Shown: positions 21,691 to 32,956 of the stretch, piece by piece
How positions within the stretch are numbered: the first letter of the stretch is position 1
Layout of the letters: every line of letters starts with the position of its first letter
Source of the DNA: Ryuthela nishihirai
Lineage: Eukaryota > Arthropoda > Arachnida > Araneae > Heptathelidae
NCBI GenBank assembly: GCA_038380435.1
Contig: JAWZYU010000008.1
Span: 73,608,020-73,672,019 of the forward strand
Direction of reading: 5' to 3'
DNA: 64,000 nucleotides
The notes under the pieces: model-generated
What the model was told of the DNA's origin: nothing
What the model saw: only the letters and a program-made list of their open reading frames with translations
The model's database searches: none
Program-made: the position numbers and the translations under genes

Positions 21691-22495
21691 AGATGGAGGG
21701 AAAGGGGGAATATTTAGGGATAACAATGCGTCTTAAGAGTTTCACTCACAAACTGACTAAACTTAAAAAATAAGTATTATTTGAAACCATTTAATAAAAG
21801 AAATATACATTTTAGAAGTTTGCGTAATGGTCATTTCAATATTAAACAGTTACGAATGATTTTCATACAACAAGATAATTTATTATTAAATATTGAAGCT
21901 TTCGTAACTTTAAATACTGAATGATTTTTGTTTGAAATGAAAATTTTTGAATGAAAAATGTGATTTAAATAATAATAATATTTATTTCCATTCTCATTTA
22001 CAGAAACATTACACACAAAAATTTACCATCAAATTTGGATGGAAAATAGCAAAAGGAAATAATATAAAATAAAATAAAAAAAAACGATTAAAAATAAAAA
22101 AACTGACACAAACATACATTTTACAAGTATTTCTGTGTAATCTAGGAGTTACAAAACAACTCTTACAGATTACAAAAACAAAATTCTACTGTAAACGAAA
22201 ATCTTTGGCAATGGATAAAAAAACTAAGAAATTACATTAAAAGCGTCTTCAATACCTTCAGTATTTACCAAAAAATTTTTGGTTTTTTTTCTTAAAATTA
22301 CAATCACTTTTTTCTTCTTTTATACTATTTGGTAAAGAATTATATAATTTTGGTGCAATGAATTTGAAATGCTTATGCATGATTTACGATATTTAATTTA
22401 AATTTTTGTAATTTTAAAAATCATAGTTATTTAATATTAAAATAACCATTATGCAAACATCTTAAACGTGTATTTATTTTTTAATATTTGTTATT
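21691..22495. other. long AT-rich spacer
   Basis: Strongly AT-rich with poly-A runs. No gene, tandem repeat or recognised element. Confidence 0.45.
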
Positions 22496-22680
22496 AATAC
22501 TGAGTGGTATCGCAGTTGCTTACTGATCAAAGGGACCTGGGTTCGAGCCTCGGGTATGGAATGGATGCATGTGTTGTTTGTGTGCTGAGTCCCGTCTTTC
22601 TCACATATATTCCCTATGGCTATTAAATTGACATTCTACCCTCAGACCTCTGTGGCAAGCAGCTGTCTGAGGGGATTTTT
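22496..22680 (+). mobile_element. SINE-B, diverged
   Basis: GAGTGGTATCGCAGTTGCTTACTGATC, B box GGTTCGAGCCT, and 3' end CAGACCTCTGTGGCAAGCAG with a T-run tail. Several substitutions mark it as an older copy. Confidence 0.8.
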
Positions 22681-22788
22681 TTAACATATAGTTTAAAACA
22701 ATACATAATTAACTTGTTAAAAATCCTATGATTCACTCTTGTTGTCAAATGTTGCATTTTCCCTAATTCTTTATATACTGAAATAATA

Positions 22789-23180
22789 GGGGCGGGGGTG
22801 GCTCAGTCGGTAGCGCGCCAGGTTCGTAATCTGTAGTTCCCAGGTTCGAGTCCCAGCTGGGTTAGCGTCGAGATTTATCTCCGCAAAATTCCCCGCCTTG
22901 CCCACGGTCAGAAGGGGACACCGATGGGCTTGGAAAGGCCGCCGTCCGTCGGATGGGACGTTAAGCCGTGGCCCCGTGTGCGGGAGAGCCATACCCTGTG
23001 CACGTTAAAGAACACGCTGGATGGCCTTGACGGGAGGATGCCATCTGTCTCCCAACAGCTGTTCCAGTGGGTCCCCTCCCCCAACCTTCTCTGAGCCTTC
23101 GGGGTCCATGTGACCTGGCCATTTAGCCCATGGTGTGCAAAAAAGTGCCTCTCAGAGGTAAAACAACAACAACAACAACC
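22789..23180 (+). mobile_element. SINE-A with (CAA)n tail
   Basis: Full-length copy whose tail is a run of CAA instead of CCCAA. TSD GAAATAATA at 22780-22788 and 23181-23189. The tail change shows microsatellite turnover at the 3' end. Confidence 0.9.
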
Positions 23181-23189
23181 GAAATAATA

Positions 23190-23430
23190 TTGCTGAAAAT
23201 CGAGATTGATTACGATCTTTAATTCTCTTCATTCACATTTTACCATTAAATGCATATTTTAGAAGTGATGGACCTTCGAGGTTTGATTCCCATTCACATC
23301 ACCTCTAATAATTTGGTTCAGCAGTGTAAATAAAAACGAAAAGTAATTCTAAAATAATCTCGTCCTTCATGGAGAACAAAAATAGTGGAAACCATTTCTG
23401 TCCATGTTAACAACCGTGACTAGAGTTGAA
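23190..23430. other. AT-rich spacer
   Basis: No gene seen. It leads directly into the ~41-bp satellite. Confidence 0.4.
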
Positions 23431-23432
23431 AT

Positions 23433-26400
23433 GTCTGCTCCAAAATTTACTCGGTTCTGTCCCATGACAAAGTTTGTGTTCCAAAACGTACTCGGTTCTG
23501 TCCCATGACAAAGTTTGTGCTAACAAAAAATCTCGGTCCTGTCCCATAACAAAATTTATGTTCCAAAGCGTACTCGGTTCTGTCCCATGAAAAAGTTTGT
23601 GCTCCAAAACGTACTTGGTTCTGGCCCATGACAAAGACGTGCTAAAAAAATTCCACTTCTGTCTCATAATAAAATTTATGTTCCAAAGCGTACTCGGTTC
23701 TGTCCCATGACAAAGTCTGTGCTAAAAAAAAAATCTCGGTCCTGTCGCATACAGAGTTTGTGCTCCAAACTGTATTCGGTTCTGTCCCATAACAAAGTTT
23801 GTGCTCCAAAACGTACTTGGTTCTGGCCCATGACAAAGACGTGCTAAAAAAATCCCACTTCTGTCTCATAACAAAATTTATGTTCCAAAGCGTACTCGGT
23901 TCTGTCCCATGACAAAGTTTGTGCTAAAAAAAAAATCTCGGTCCTGTCCCATACAAAGTTTGTGCTCCAAACTGTATTCGGTTCTGTCCCATAACAAAGT
24001 TTGTGTTCCAAAACTTACTTGATTCTGTCACATGACAAAGACGTGCTGAAAAATCTTCTCGGTTCTGTCTCACAACAAAGTTTATGTTCCAAAGCGTACT
24101 CGGTTGTGTCCCATGACAAATTTGTGCTGAAAAATCTTCTCGGTTCTGTCTCACAACAAAGTTTATGTTCCAAAACGAACTCGGTTCTGTCCCATGCCAA
24201 AGTTTGTGCTCCTAACTGTATTCGATTCTGTCCCATAACAAAGTTTGTGCTCCAAACTGTATTCGGTTCTATCCCATAACAAAGTTTGTGCTCCATAAAC
24301 TGTATTCGGTTCTGTCCCATAACAAAGTTTGTGCTCCAAAACGTACTTGGTTCTGGCCCATGACAAAGACGTGCTAAAAAAATTCCACTTCTGTCTCATA
24401 ACAAAATTTATGTTCCAAAGCGTACTCGGTTCTGTCCCATGACAAAGTCTGTGCTAAAAAAAAAATCTCGGCCCTGTCGCATACAGAGTTTGTGCTCCAA
24501 ACTGTATTCGGTTCTGTCCCATAACAAAGTTTGTGCTCCAAACTGTATTCGGTCTGTCCCATAACAAAGTTTGTGTTCCAAAACGTACTCGGTTCTGTCC
24601 CATGACAAAGTTTGTGCTAAAAAAAATCTCGGTCCTGTCCCATACAAAGTTTGCGCTCCAAACTGTATTCGGTTCTGTCCCATAACAAAGTTTGTGCTCC
24701 AAAACGTACTTGGTTCTGGCCCATGACAAAGACGTGCTAAAAAAATCCCACTTCTGTCTCATAACAAAATTTATGTTCCAAAGCGTACTCGGTTCTGTCC
24801 CATGACAAAGTTTGTGCTAAAAAAAAATCTCGGTCCTGTCCCATACAAAGTTTGTGCTCCAAACTGTATTCGGTTTCGGTTCTGTCCCATAACAAAGTTT
24901 GTGTTCCAAAACGTACTTGATTCTGTCACATGACAAAGACGTGCTAAAAAATCTCACTTATGTTCCAAAACAAAATTTATGTTCCAAAGCGTACTCGGTT
25001 CTGTCCCATGACAAATTTGTGCTGAAAACTCTTCTCGGTTCTGTCTCACAACAAAGTTTATGTTCCAAAACGTACTCGGTTGTGTCCCATGACAAATTTG
25101 TGCTGAAAAATCTTCTCGGTTCTGTCTCACAACAAAGTTTATGTTCCAAAACGTACTCGGTTGTGTCCCATGACAAATTTGTGCTGAAAAATCTTTTCGG
25201 TTCTGTCTCACAACAAAGTTTATGTTCCAAAACGTACTCGGTTGTGTCCCATGACAAATTTGTGCTGAAAAATCTTCTCGGTTCTGTCTCACAACAAAGT
25301 TTATGTTCCAAAACGTACTCGGTTCTGTCCCATGACAAAGTTTGTGCTCCAAACTGTATTCGGTTCTGTCCCATAACAAAGTTTGTGCTCCATAAACTGT
25401 ATGCGGTTCTGTCCCATAACAAAGTTTGTGCTCCATAAACTGTATTCGGTTCTGTCCCATAACAAAATTTGTGCTCCAAAACGTACTTGGTTCTGGCCCA
25501 TGACAAAGACGTGCTAAAAAAATCCCACTTCTGTCTCATAACAAAATTTATGTTCCAAAGCGTACTCGGTTCTGTCCCATGAAAAAGTCTGTGCTAAAAA
25601 AAAAACTCGGTCCTGTCGCATACAGAGTTTGTGCTCCAAACTGTATTCGGTTCTGACCCATACAAAGTTTGTGCTCCATAAACTGTATTCGGTTCTGTCC
25701 CATAACAAAGAGTGTGTTCCAAAACGTACTTGGTTCTGGCCCATGACAAAGACGTGCTAAAAAAAATTCCACTTCTGTCTCATAACAAAATTTATGTTCC
25801 AAAGCGTACTCGGTTCTGTCCCATGACAAAGTCTGTGCTAAAAAAAAAATCTCGGTCCTGTCCCATACAAAGTTTGTGCTCCATAAACTGTATTCGGTTC
25901 TGTCCCATAACAAAGTTTGTGTTCCAAAACGTACTTGGTTCTGGCCCATGACAAAGACGTGCTAAAAAAATTCCACTTCTGTCTCATAACAAAATTTATG
26001 TTCCAAAGCGTACTCGGTTCTGTCCCATGACAAAGTTTGTGCTAAAAAAAAATCTCGGTCCTGTCCCATACAAAGTTTTTGCTCCAAACTGTATTCGGTT
26101 CTGTCCCATAACAAAGTTTGTGTTCCAAAACGTACTTGATTCTGTCACATGACAAAGACGTGCTATAAAATATTCTCACTTATGTCCCAAAACAAAATTT
26201 ATGTTCTAAAGCGTACTCGGTTCTGTCCCATGACAAATTTGTGCTGAAAAATCTTCTCGGTTCTGTCTCACAACAAAGTTTATGTTCCAAAACGTACTCG
26301 GTTCTGTCCCATGACAAATTTGTGCTAAAAATCTTCTCGGTTCTGTCTCACAACAAAGTTTATGTTCCAAAACGTACTCGGTTCTGTCCCATGACAAAGT

Positions 26401-26530
26401 TTGTGCTCCAAACTGTATTCGGTTCTGTCCTATAACAAAGTTTGTGTTCCAAAATGACTCGGTTCTGTCCCACGACCAAGTTTGTGCTCCAAAATGTATT
26501 CGGTTTTGTCCCACGACAAAGTTTGTGTTT
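23433..26530. repeat. ~41-bp satellite with several monomer subtypes
   Basis: Monomers share TTCTGTCCCAT(G/A)ACAAAGTTTGTG and differ in the second half: CTCCAAAACGTACTCGG, CTCCAAACTGTATTCGG, CTAAAAAAAATCTCGG or CTGAAAAATCTTCTCGG. A marker monomer (TTCTGGCCCATGACAAAGAC) recurs at about 23621, 23821, 24352, 24715, 25491, 25735 and 25942, so subtypes are arranged in variable higher-order sets of roughly 200-250 bp and multiples. Open frames on both strands are repeat by-products. Confidence 0.95.
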
Positions 26531-26569
26531 CAAAGCCATTTCCCAACTGACTATTCGTAACAAACTCCA

Positions 26570-27030
26570 TCACAGCTGTATAAATACATTCGAGTGCGAT
26601 CCAACGAGAGCACCAGCCCCACCCTAATGCGTGTCACGTGCGAAAGCTCCATTCACGTTGTTTGTGTGAATGGGGAGGCCCGCCAAAGTCACGTGACCGG
26701 GAGCACACCACCGCCGCCGTCGCACTGAACTACGCAGTACTCTCCTACTGTAGATGACGTCGCAGAAATGGGAATCGTTCTGGTGAGGCAGTTTCGCACG
26801 TGCAGCGTCTCGGATGGTGACAGACACACATCCAGCCACCTGGTGTCGAATGCGAAGAGTCCTTTTCCTGACATCTTCATCATCTTCCCATTGAAAGCAA
26901 CTCTTCGTCGGCATTGTTGGATTCTCTGACATCTGTTGGAGGCACGCGCCCTCGCGCGACCTTTCCTTCCAAAGAATCGCCAATGGATATGGAAACAAAG
27001 ATGCTGATGACGCGGCGTGTGCCACGGAGG
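26570..27030. promoter_or_regulatory. GC-rich island with TATA and three CACGTG E-boxes
   Basis: TATAAATA lies at 26579-26586. CACGTG occurs at 26635-26640, 26690-26695 and 26797-26802, with a TGACGTC near 26754. CpG content is far above the neighbours. A 133-codon frame on minus (26624-27025) spans it but matches no family I know. A promoter or first exon is inferred, not shown. Confidence 0.35.
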
Positions 27031-27126
27031 AGGTAGGTCTCGGTTTTCTCTCAAAAATTTTGTCTTGGTTTCGAAAAATGGACAGAAATTTTTATTTGGA
27101 CTAAAAATACCAAATTGATTTTTCAG

Positions 27127-27250
27127 CAGTGTTGGCAAACGAAATGAAATACGTTCCGTTACGTTTTTCGTTACAACCAAAAATTTTATATCGTTTTTCG
27201 TTATAGTAAAAATTAAATTTCGTTATAACGTTACGTTAAGGTTAGTTCGA
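27127..27250 (+). mobile_element. possible hAT-type transposon terminus
   Basis: Begins CAGTGTTGGCAAACG and continues as repeated CGTTACGTTTTTCGTTA words, the style of many hAT-superfamily ends. No matching opposite end was found. Confidence 0.35.
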
Positions 27251-27520
27251 AATATTTTTAGTACAAAGGCAAAATAATGAAATATATATTATTTATATAT
27301 ATGCAAAAAAAAAGAGAATTGGAGAAAAGAAAAAATATCAATATTAATAACAAAATAAATACGTTCGTAAATAGAATTGTTGCGATTACTTTTTCTACTA
27401 AATGATTCTTAAAAATTTTGGTGTAAAAATTAAAATGAAATAAAAATTGCAATTAGGAGATCCAGTTATGAAATAATTGGATGACATCACTGTATTTTAA
27501 TAATAATAATAAAAATAAAT

Positions 27521-27713
27521 ACCCCCTCAAGCAGCTGCTTGCCACAGAGGTCTGACAGGAGCCTGTCAGTTTATATGCCACAGTAGAAGGTCTGAGAGGA
27601 TGGCAGGACCTCAGCAGAAAAACAACACGAACATCCATGCCTTAACCCGGGGCTCGAACCCAGGTCCCGTAGATCAGTAGCCAAGCGCGCTAACCACTCG
27701 GCCACGGGACGGC
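27521..27713 (-). mobile_element. SINE-B, near-complete
   Basis: The reverse strand has the head CCGTCCCGTGGCCGAGTGG, B box GGTTCGAGCCCC and the 3' end AGCAGCTGCTTGAGGGGG. It lies in an AAT-rich microsatellite. Confidence 0.9.
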
Positions 27714-27912
27714 TTCAATTTTTAATAATATGTATTTTAATAATATGTAATATGTTGTATATGTAAGGTATACAATCGAAACTACTAAAGTCAGTCATGT
27801 ACCAGGAGTTGGTGTCATGGGATGGGGGAGGGCCCCGAATTTAGTATCGGAGAGAATTCGAGAATATACTGTAGTTTCGAGGGGGGAAAGAAAATTTAGT
27901 TTTGGGGGAAGA

Positions 27913-28296
27913 GTTGGGTTGTTTTACCTCTGAGCGGCACTTTTTTGCACACCGTGGGCTAAATGGCCAGGTCACAGGGACCCCGAAGTCTCAGAGAAAG
28001 TTGGGGGAGGGGACCCGCTGGAACAGCTGTTGGGAGACAGATGGTAGCCTCCCGTCAAGGCCATCCAGCGTGTTCTTTAACGTGCACAAGGTATGGATCT
28101 CCCGCACACGGACCACGGCTTAACGTCCCATCCGACGGACGGCGGCCTTTCCAAGCCCATCGGTGCCCCCTACTGACCGTAGGCAGGGCGGGGGAATTTT
28201 GCGGAGATAAATCTCAACGCTGACCCAGCTGGGACTCGAACCTGGGAACTGCAGATTACGAGCCTGGCGCGCTATCGACTGAGCCACCCCCGCCCC
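27913..28296 (-). mobile_element. SINE-A, full length
   Basis: Complete antisense copy with 12-bp TSD TTTGGGGGAAGA at 27901-27912 and 28297-28308. Confidence 0.93.
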
Positions 28297-28309
28297 TTTG
28301 GGGGAAGAA

Positions 28310-28580
28310 TTTAGTTTGGCGGGTCAGTCTGAGAATAAGACTTAAGTAGGGTTTCCCAATTAATAAAATATTCCACCTCACAGGAAAGGGTAAATGATAT
28401 TCTATATGTTAAATTAGAGTTTTTTTTTACATCTACTTTTAGTTTCGGGCATAAAATATGGGGTTAAAATAAAATTATACAAAACCCCCTGATTTGGATC
28501 TCAGAGCTGTTAGACAACTTTGAGATTTCGCATAAGACGACCGAATTTTCGGGGGGAGGAGGGACGAATACCTCCCTGAC
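28310..28580 (+). repeat. AGGGTTTCC-family dispersed repeat
   Basis: CTGAGAATAAGACTTAAGTA, GGGTTTCCCAATTAATAAAA, ATATTCCACC and TTCGCATAAGACGACCGAAT, then a G-rich run. Partial relatives lie at 5713-5885, 50480-50565 and 63478-63990. The family is not recognised. Confidence 0.6.
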
Positions 28581-29333
28581 TGAAGAAATTTCTAAGAATT
28601 GTTCAGAAAAAAAATGGAACATTATTAATAAAAATATCTGCGAATAAGTATGCGATCATAATTCTAATACTATAAAGATTTTTGTGCAGAGATTAATATT
28701 TTTAAAACAAGTAGCTAAAATGATTTGAGAAAGTTTTAAAATAAGTGAATTCTCTTCAGAAAAATTAATATAACTTTAATAGTTGACAAAAAAAAATGAA
28801 ATTCATTCAAAAATATTGATATAACGCAATCAATGTTAATCTATTTTATTCATCATTATAAGCAAAATGTCTTCTAATAATTCTGAATCCAAATTATTTC
28901 TTTTGTTAGAGAGAATCCATTTAAGCTTACAAAAAAAAACTCTCTGCAGATGCCTGAGATGCAGGAATCGCTAGAACAATTAATTTTTGCAATGCTTTGT
29001 TACGATTTTTCCAGTGGGGAAAAATAATTTCCTTTTTAGAAATTCTCTTTGCTCTCTCAAAATCATTTTATAAAATTGAAATTTTATTTTTTTTCACCTC
29101 CAATTTTTCGGTTTCATCAAGGTCGATTTCCAGCAAATCATTTGTTGAGTCGTTTGATGACACTGAACTATTTTTATCGTGCTTTCCTGAAGAAAACCTC
29201 CAAAATAGATAAATATAGTTTTCTCTGAAATAAATATTTCTCAAATAGCATAAAATAATCTAATGTATAGATTTAAGTAAAGAAATTGAAAGCATTACCT
29301 ATTTAACTTTGTGCAGTCTCTTCTTAAAGAAGC
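28581..29333. other. AT-rich spacer
   Basis: Poly-A-rich DNA. A 71-codon forward frame at 28997-29212 has no domain and starts without ATG support. No gene is called. Confidence 0.4.
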
Positions 29334-29870
29334 TTAATCCTTTCAGGACCATAAGGTTTCTAAGAGTAAATATTAGTATGTAATTGTTTATTTTAGTTTG
29401 TTTAGACGTAAAATAAATAAAAATCATAAGAAAAATACATAACAATGTGTAGTTTTTTTGGAATTTTATGGGAAATATTTTTCCCAATGGACTATAAAGG
29501 TAACACAAATTATAGTTAGGCTTATTATGCAATGTCTTTTATTTATTGGTTTATTAGAACAAAATGTTAACTAAAATGATACAAAATTATGAAATAAAAT
29601 TACTATACAAAATGATGTGCTAATTATGATATTCTGCGAAGCAATTTCTTTTGGTAGTGAGGCAAAGATGGACATTGCACATAGTACATATATTATGCGT
29701 CCTGACAGTTCTGTTTTTGTTTTCTAAACGTTCCCGTTTACGTAATTGCGTTCGGCATACGTTCTATTTTGACATTCTGTATAAAAAATGAAGATAAGGA
29801 TATAATTAAATACGACAATCACCAATTTTAAAATGGGGAAAAATGTTTTCCTTAGTCGTGAAAGGGTTAA
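29334..29870 (-). mobile_element. piggyBac deletion derivative
   Basis: TTAA lies at both borders (29334-29337, 29867-29870). Inside them are imperfect inverted ends: CCTTTCAGGACCATAAGG on the left and CCCTTTCACGACTAAGG on the right, reverse strand. TTAA targets and CCC(T)-type ends are the piggyBac signature. Most of the transposase is deleted. Confidence 0.85.
29620..29760 (-). pseudogene. piggyBac transposase C-terminal zinc-ribbon remnant
   Basis: Minus-strand translation ends ..HNICTMCNVHLCLTTKRNCFAEYHN and a stop at 29620-29622. Cysteines spaced C-x2-C-x4-C, then a further C and an EYH end, fit the cysteine-rich tail that piggyBac-type transposases use to bind their terminal repeats. 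The DDD catalytic domain upstream is gone. It sits inside the TTAA-bounded element with the expected orientation. Confidence 0.75.
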
Positions 29871-30007
29871 AGAGAAGTATAACGATACATGTTGTCACTC
29901 CTCGCTTGAAACGAGAATTCCCTTCTTTATTTTCCTCAGCATACACAAGATGAGGTTGATTGCTAACAAATTTGCAAACATGCACAATGGAAATATTTCT
30001 GGGGTTG

Positions 30008-30728
30008 TTTGGGTTGTTTTACCTCTGAGCGGCACTTTTTTTGCACACCATGGGCTAAATGGCCAGGTCACATGGACCCCGAAGGCTCAGAGAAGGTTAG
30101 GGGAGGGAACCCACTGGAATAGCTGTTGGGAGACAGATGGTAGCCTCCCGTCAAGGCCATCCAGCGTGTTCTTTAACGTTGGGTTGTTTTACCTCTGAGC
30201 GGCACTTTTTTTGCACACCATGGGCTAAATGGCCAGGTCACATGGACCCCGAAGGCTCAGAGAAGGTTGGGGGAGGGGACCCACTGGAACAGCTGTTGGG
30301 AGACAGATGGTAGCCTCCCGTCAAGGCCATCCAGCGTGTTCTTTAACGTTGGGTTGTTTTACCTCTGAGCGGCACTTTTTTGCACACCATGGGCTAAATG
30401 GCCAGGTTACATGGACCCCGAAGGCTCAGAGAAGGTTGGGGGAGGGGACCCACTGGAACAGCTGTTGGCAGACAAATGGTAGCCTCCCGTCAAGGCCATC
30501 CAGCGTGTTCTTTAACGTGCACAGGGTATGTCTCTCCCGCACACGGGGCCACGGCTTAACGTCCCATCCGACGGACGGCGGCCTTTCCAAGCCCATCGGT
30601 GTCCCCTACTGACCGTGGCAGGGCGGGGAATTTTGCGGAGATAAATCTAAGCGCTGACCCAGCTGGGACTCGAACCTGGGAACTACAGATTACGAGCCTG
30701 GCGCGCTACCGACTGAGCCACACCCGCC
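30008..30728 (-). mobile_element. SINE-A with three 3' modules and intact head
   Basis: Antisense array of three 169-bp modules (junctions near 30178 and 30348), then the central block and a head with good A and B boxes. No clear TSD. Confidence 0.9.
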
Positions 30729-30870
30729 CCTTTAGTGTAATGAGAGCTCTCTGTAATAACACTGAGTCGTGTGTGAGAGTTGGTACGTCTTGAAGCGATT
30801 GGTTTAGCATTGCTATTGGAGTTAGAAAAGGGTGCATTCTGTCTCCTTTTCTGCTTTGTTCTAGGGCTAG

Positions 30871-31118
30871 GGGATAATGGCTCAGTCGGTAGCGCGCCAG
30901 GCTCGTATTCTGCAGTTCACAGGTTCGAGTTCCAACTGGGTCAGCGTTGAGATTTATCTCCGCTAGAACTCCCCACCCTGCCCACGGTCAGTAGGGGACA
31001 CCGATGGGCATTGGAAATGCCGCCGCCCGTCAGTTGGGACATTAAGTAGTGGCCCCGTGTACGGGAGAGCCATACCCTGTGCGCGTTAAAAATCACGCTA
31101 GATTGCCTGACGGGAGGG
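30871..31118 (+). mobile_element. SINE-A, old copy, 5' part
   Basis: Diverged head (GATAATGGCTCAGTCGG, GGTTCGAGTTCC) and central block, interrupted by the younger copy. Its tail resumes at 31673. Confidence 0.8.
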
Positions 31119-31672
31119 GGACGGGGGTGGCTCAGTCGGTAGCGCGCCAGGATCGTAATCTGTAGTTCCCAGGTTCGAGTCCCAGCTGGGTCAGCGTTGA
31201 GATTTTTCTCCACAAAATTCCCCGCCCTGCCCACGGTCAGTAGGGGACACCGATGGGCTTGTAAAGGCCGCCGCCCGTCGGATGGAACGTTAAGCCGTGG
31301 CCCCGTGTGCGGGAGAGCCATACCCTGTGCACGTTAAAGAACACGCTGGATGGCCTTGACGGGAGGCTACCATCTGTCTCCCAACAGCTGTTCCAGTGGG
31401 TCCCCTCCCTCAACCTTCTCTGAACCTTCGGGGTCCATGTGACCTGGCCATTTAGCCCATGGTGTGCAAAAAAGTGCCGCTCAGAGGTAAAACAACCCAA
31501 CGTTAAAGAACACCCTGGATGGCCTTGACAGGAGGCTACCATCTGTCTCCCAACAGCTGTTCCAGTGGGTCCCCTCCCCCAAACTTCTCTGAGCCTGCGG
31601 GGTCCATGTGACCTGGCCATTTAGCCCATGGTGTGCAAAAAAGTGCCGCTCAGAGGTAAAACAACCCAACCT
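31119..31672 (+). mobile_element. SINE-A with two 3' modules, nested in older SINE-A
   Basis: Near-consensus head and two modules joined at CCCAAC|GTTAAAG near 31500. Flanks CCTGACGGGAGG and CCTGAAGGGAGG are the TSD within the older element. Confidence 0.88.
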
Positions 31673-31810
31673 GAAGGGAGGCTGCCTGTCACTGAATAAC
31701 AATCCAGTGGGTCCTCTTCCCCCAACCTGCTCTGAACCCTCGGGATCCTTGTGACCTGGCCATTTAGCCCATTGTGTGCAGAAAAGTGCCGCTCAGTAGT
31801 AAAACAAATC
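31673..31810 (+). mobile_element. SINE-A, old copy, 3' remainder
   Basis: Diverged tail continuing the element broken at 31118 (CCAACCTGCTCTGAACCCTC, AAAAGTGCCGCTCAGTAG). Confidence 0.75.
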
Positions 31811-32950
31811 TTCTCCGGTTAAACCTTACTGTAGCTGCTGTCGTTAGTTTGTTTTAAAATTTTCCGCCCGTATTGTAAATCTGCTTGCATAGTTTCGTAG
31901 TTTATATAACACCAAAAATTTTGGTCAATGCCAAAGGAATATCGAAGTTCAAAGACCGAATGAATGACCACTAGGCTATGTTTAACAGTAATTGATATTT
32001 ACATACTTCTCTTTCACAGTAAGAGAGAGAAGCAAACCGATGTCGAAGGCTAGAGATCAGATAGTATAGATCACTGAGCTAGTTCTGAAGTCAGAGTGGA
32101 CTTGAGAATCCTCCCCACGCAACAGGAAGTGGTCATAGACCATGACGTCAATCCCGAAGAGTTTACACAAACACATGTGACTAAGTTCCTCTGGAACGAA
32201 TGGCTCACAAGATGTTTAGTGACGTCATTCTAGACCAGCCGAGGCCCAGACGTCAGGCGGATTGTGTTACATGCTGCCCAAAGTTCGCTACGTATTTACA
32301 CGTCATGCCCTAACCTCTGATGTCATCAGCTCCAAAAAAACTTCAGGAAAGTATGAGGTTTTGTATTAGGACTTTATCAATTGTTTTAATGATTTGAGCA
32401 AGAAATAAGTTGAGTTAAAAGCAATAAAAATTCAAATCTCTGATTAGAATGGAATTATTAATTAATAAACTCAAGAAAGTATATAAAAATAACCCTTTAC
32501 ACGAAGATAATCGTAAAAATATTCATAGTTAATTAAAGATTGTTGGGAACAAAAATGCAATACTTATGCCAGAGCTTCAGATTGAATAAAATAGTTATGT
32601 TTATGCAAAATTATTCAGCCCTAGAAAAAAATAGAGGGAGCTGAAGTGACTCGATCAAACAGAAAAAAAAAGTACAGGGGAGGGGGGGGCGGAGACTGGA
32701 TTGTCATTTGCAGTAGAGCATTTCTCCCTCCACTTCAGAGGAATTTTTTGAAAAATGCATGAAATATAAATTTAATAATTTCTGCCTACATTGCCCTTTA
32801 TTTGCATTCTTAAAGTAAGAGTCTGTGGTGGAGGGTAAGGCTCTCTGAACAATGTGATGTTCAATGGAGGTTGCGGACTCCTTGCCTAACCTCATGGTTA
32901 CTTACAAAGTTGAACCACCTAATTAAGGAAGATTGTTCAGTGGGTCACCT
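31811..32950. other. unique-looking spacer, no gene called
   Basis: Mostly AT-rich, with a less AT-rich stretch at 32090-32340 holding a cluster of CRE-like sites (listed separately). A short minus frame near 32704-32895 has no known domain. Confidence 0.4.
32143..32328. promoter_or_regulatory. cluster of CRE/ATF-like sites
   Basis: Perfect TGACGTCA at 32143-32150 and 32220-32227, then AGACGTCAG near 32248, ACGTCAT near 32300 and TGATGTCAT near 32319. Five bZIP-type half or full sites within 190 bp are notable; function is inference. Confidence 0.35.
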
Positions 32951-32956
32951 TCCCCC

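Noticed and set aside
23407..26563. Open frames on both strands of the ~41-bp array
   Set aside because: Both strands are open with shifting frames across monomers, as tandem repeats do. No domain is recognisable.
30229..30612. Recurring frames such as the one containing SERHFFAHHGLNGQVTW and its relatives seen at more than 30 places
   Set aside because: They are antisense or alternate-frame readings of SINE-A. They follow the SINE boundaries exactly, carry frameshifts between copies and have no conserved start.
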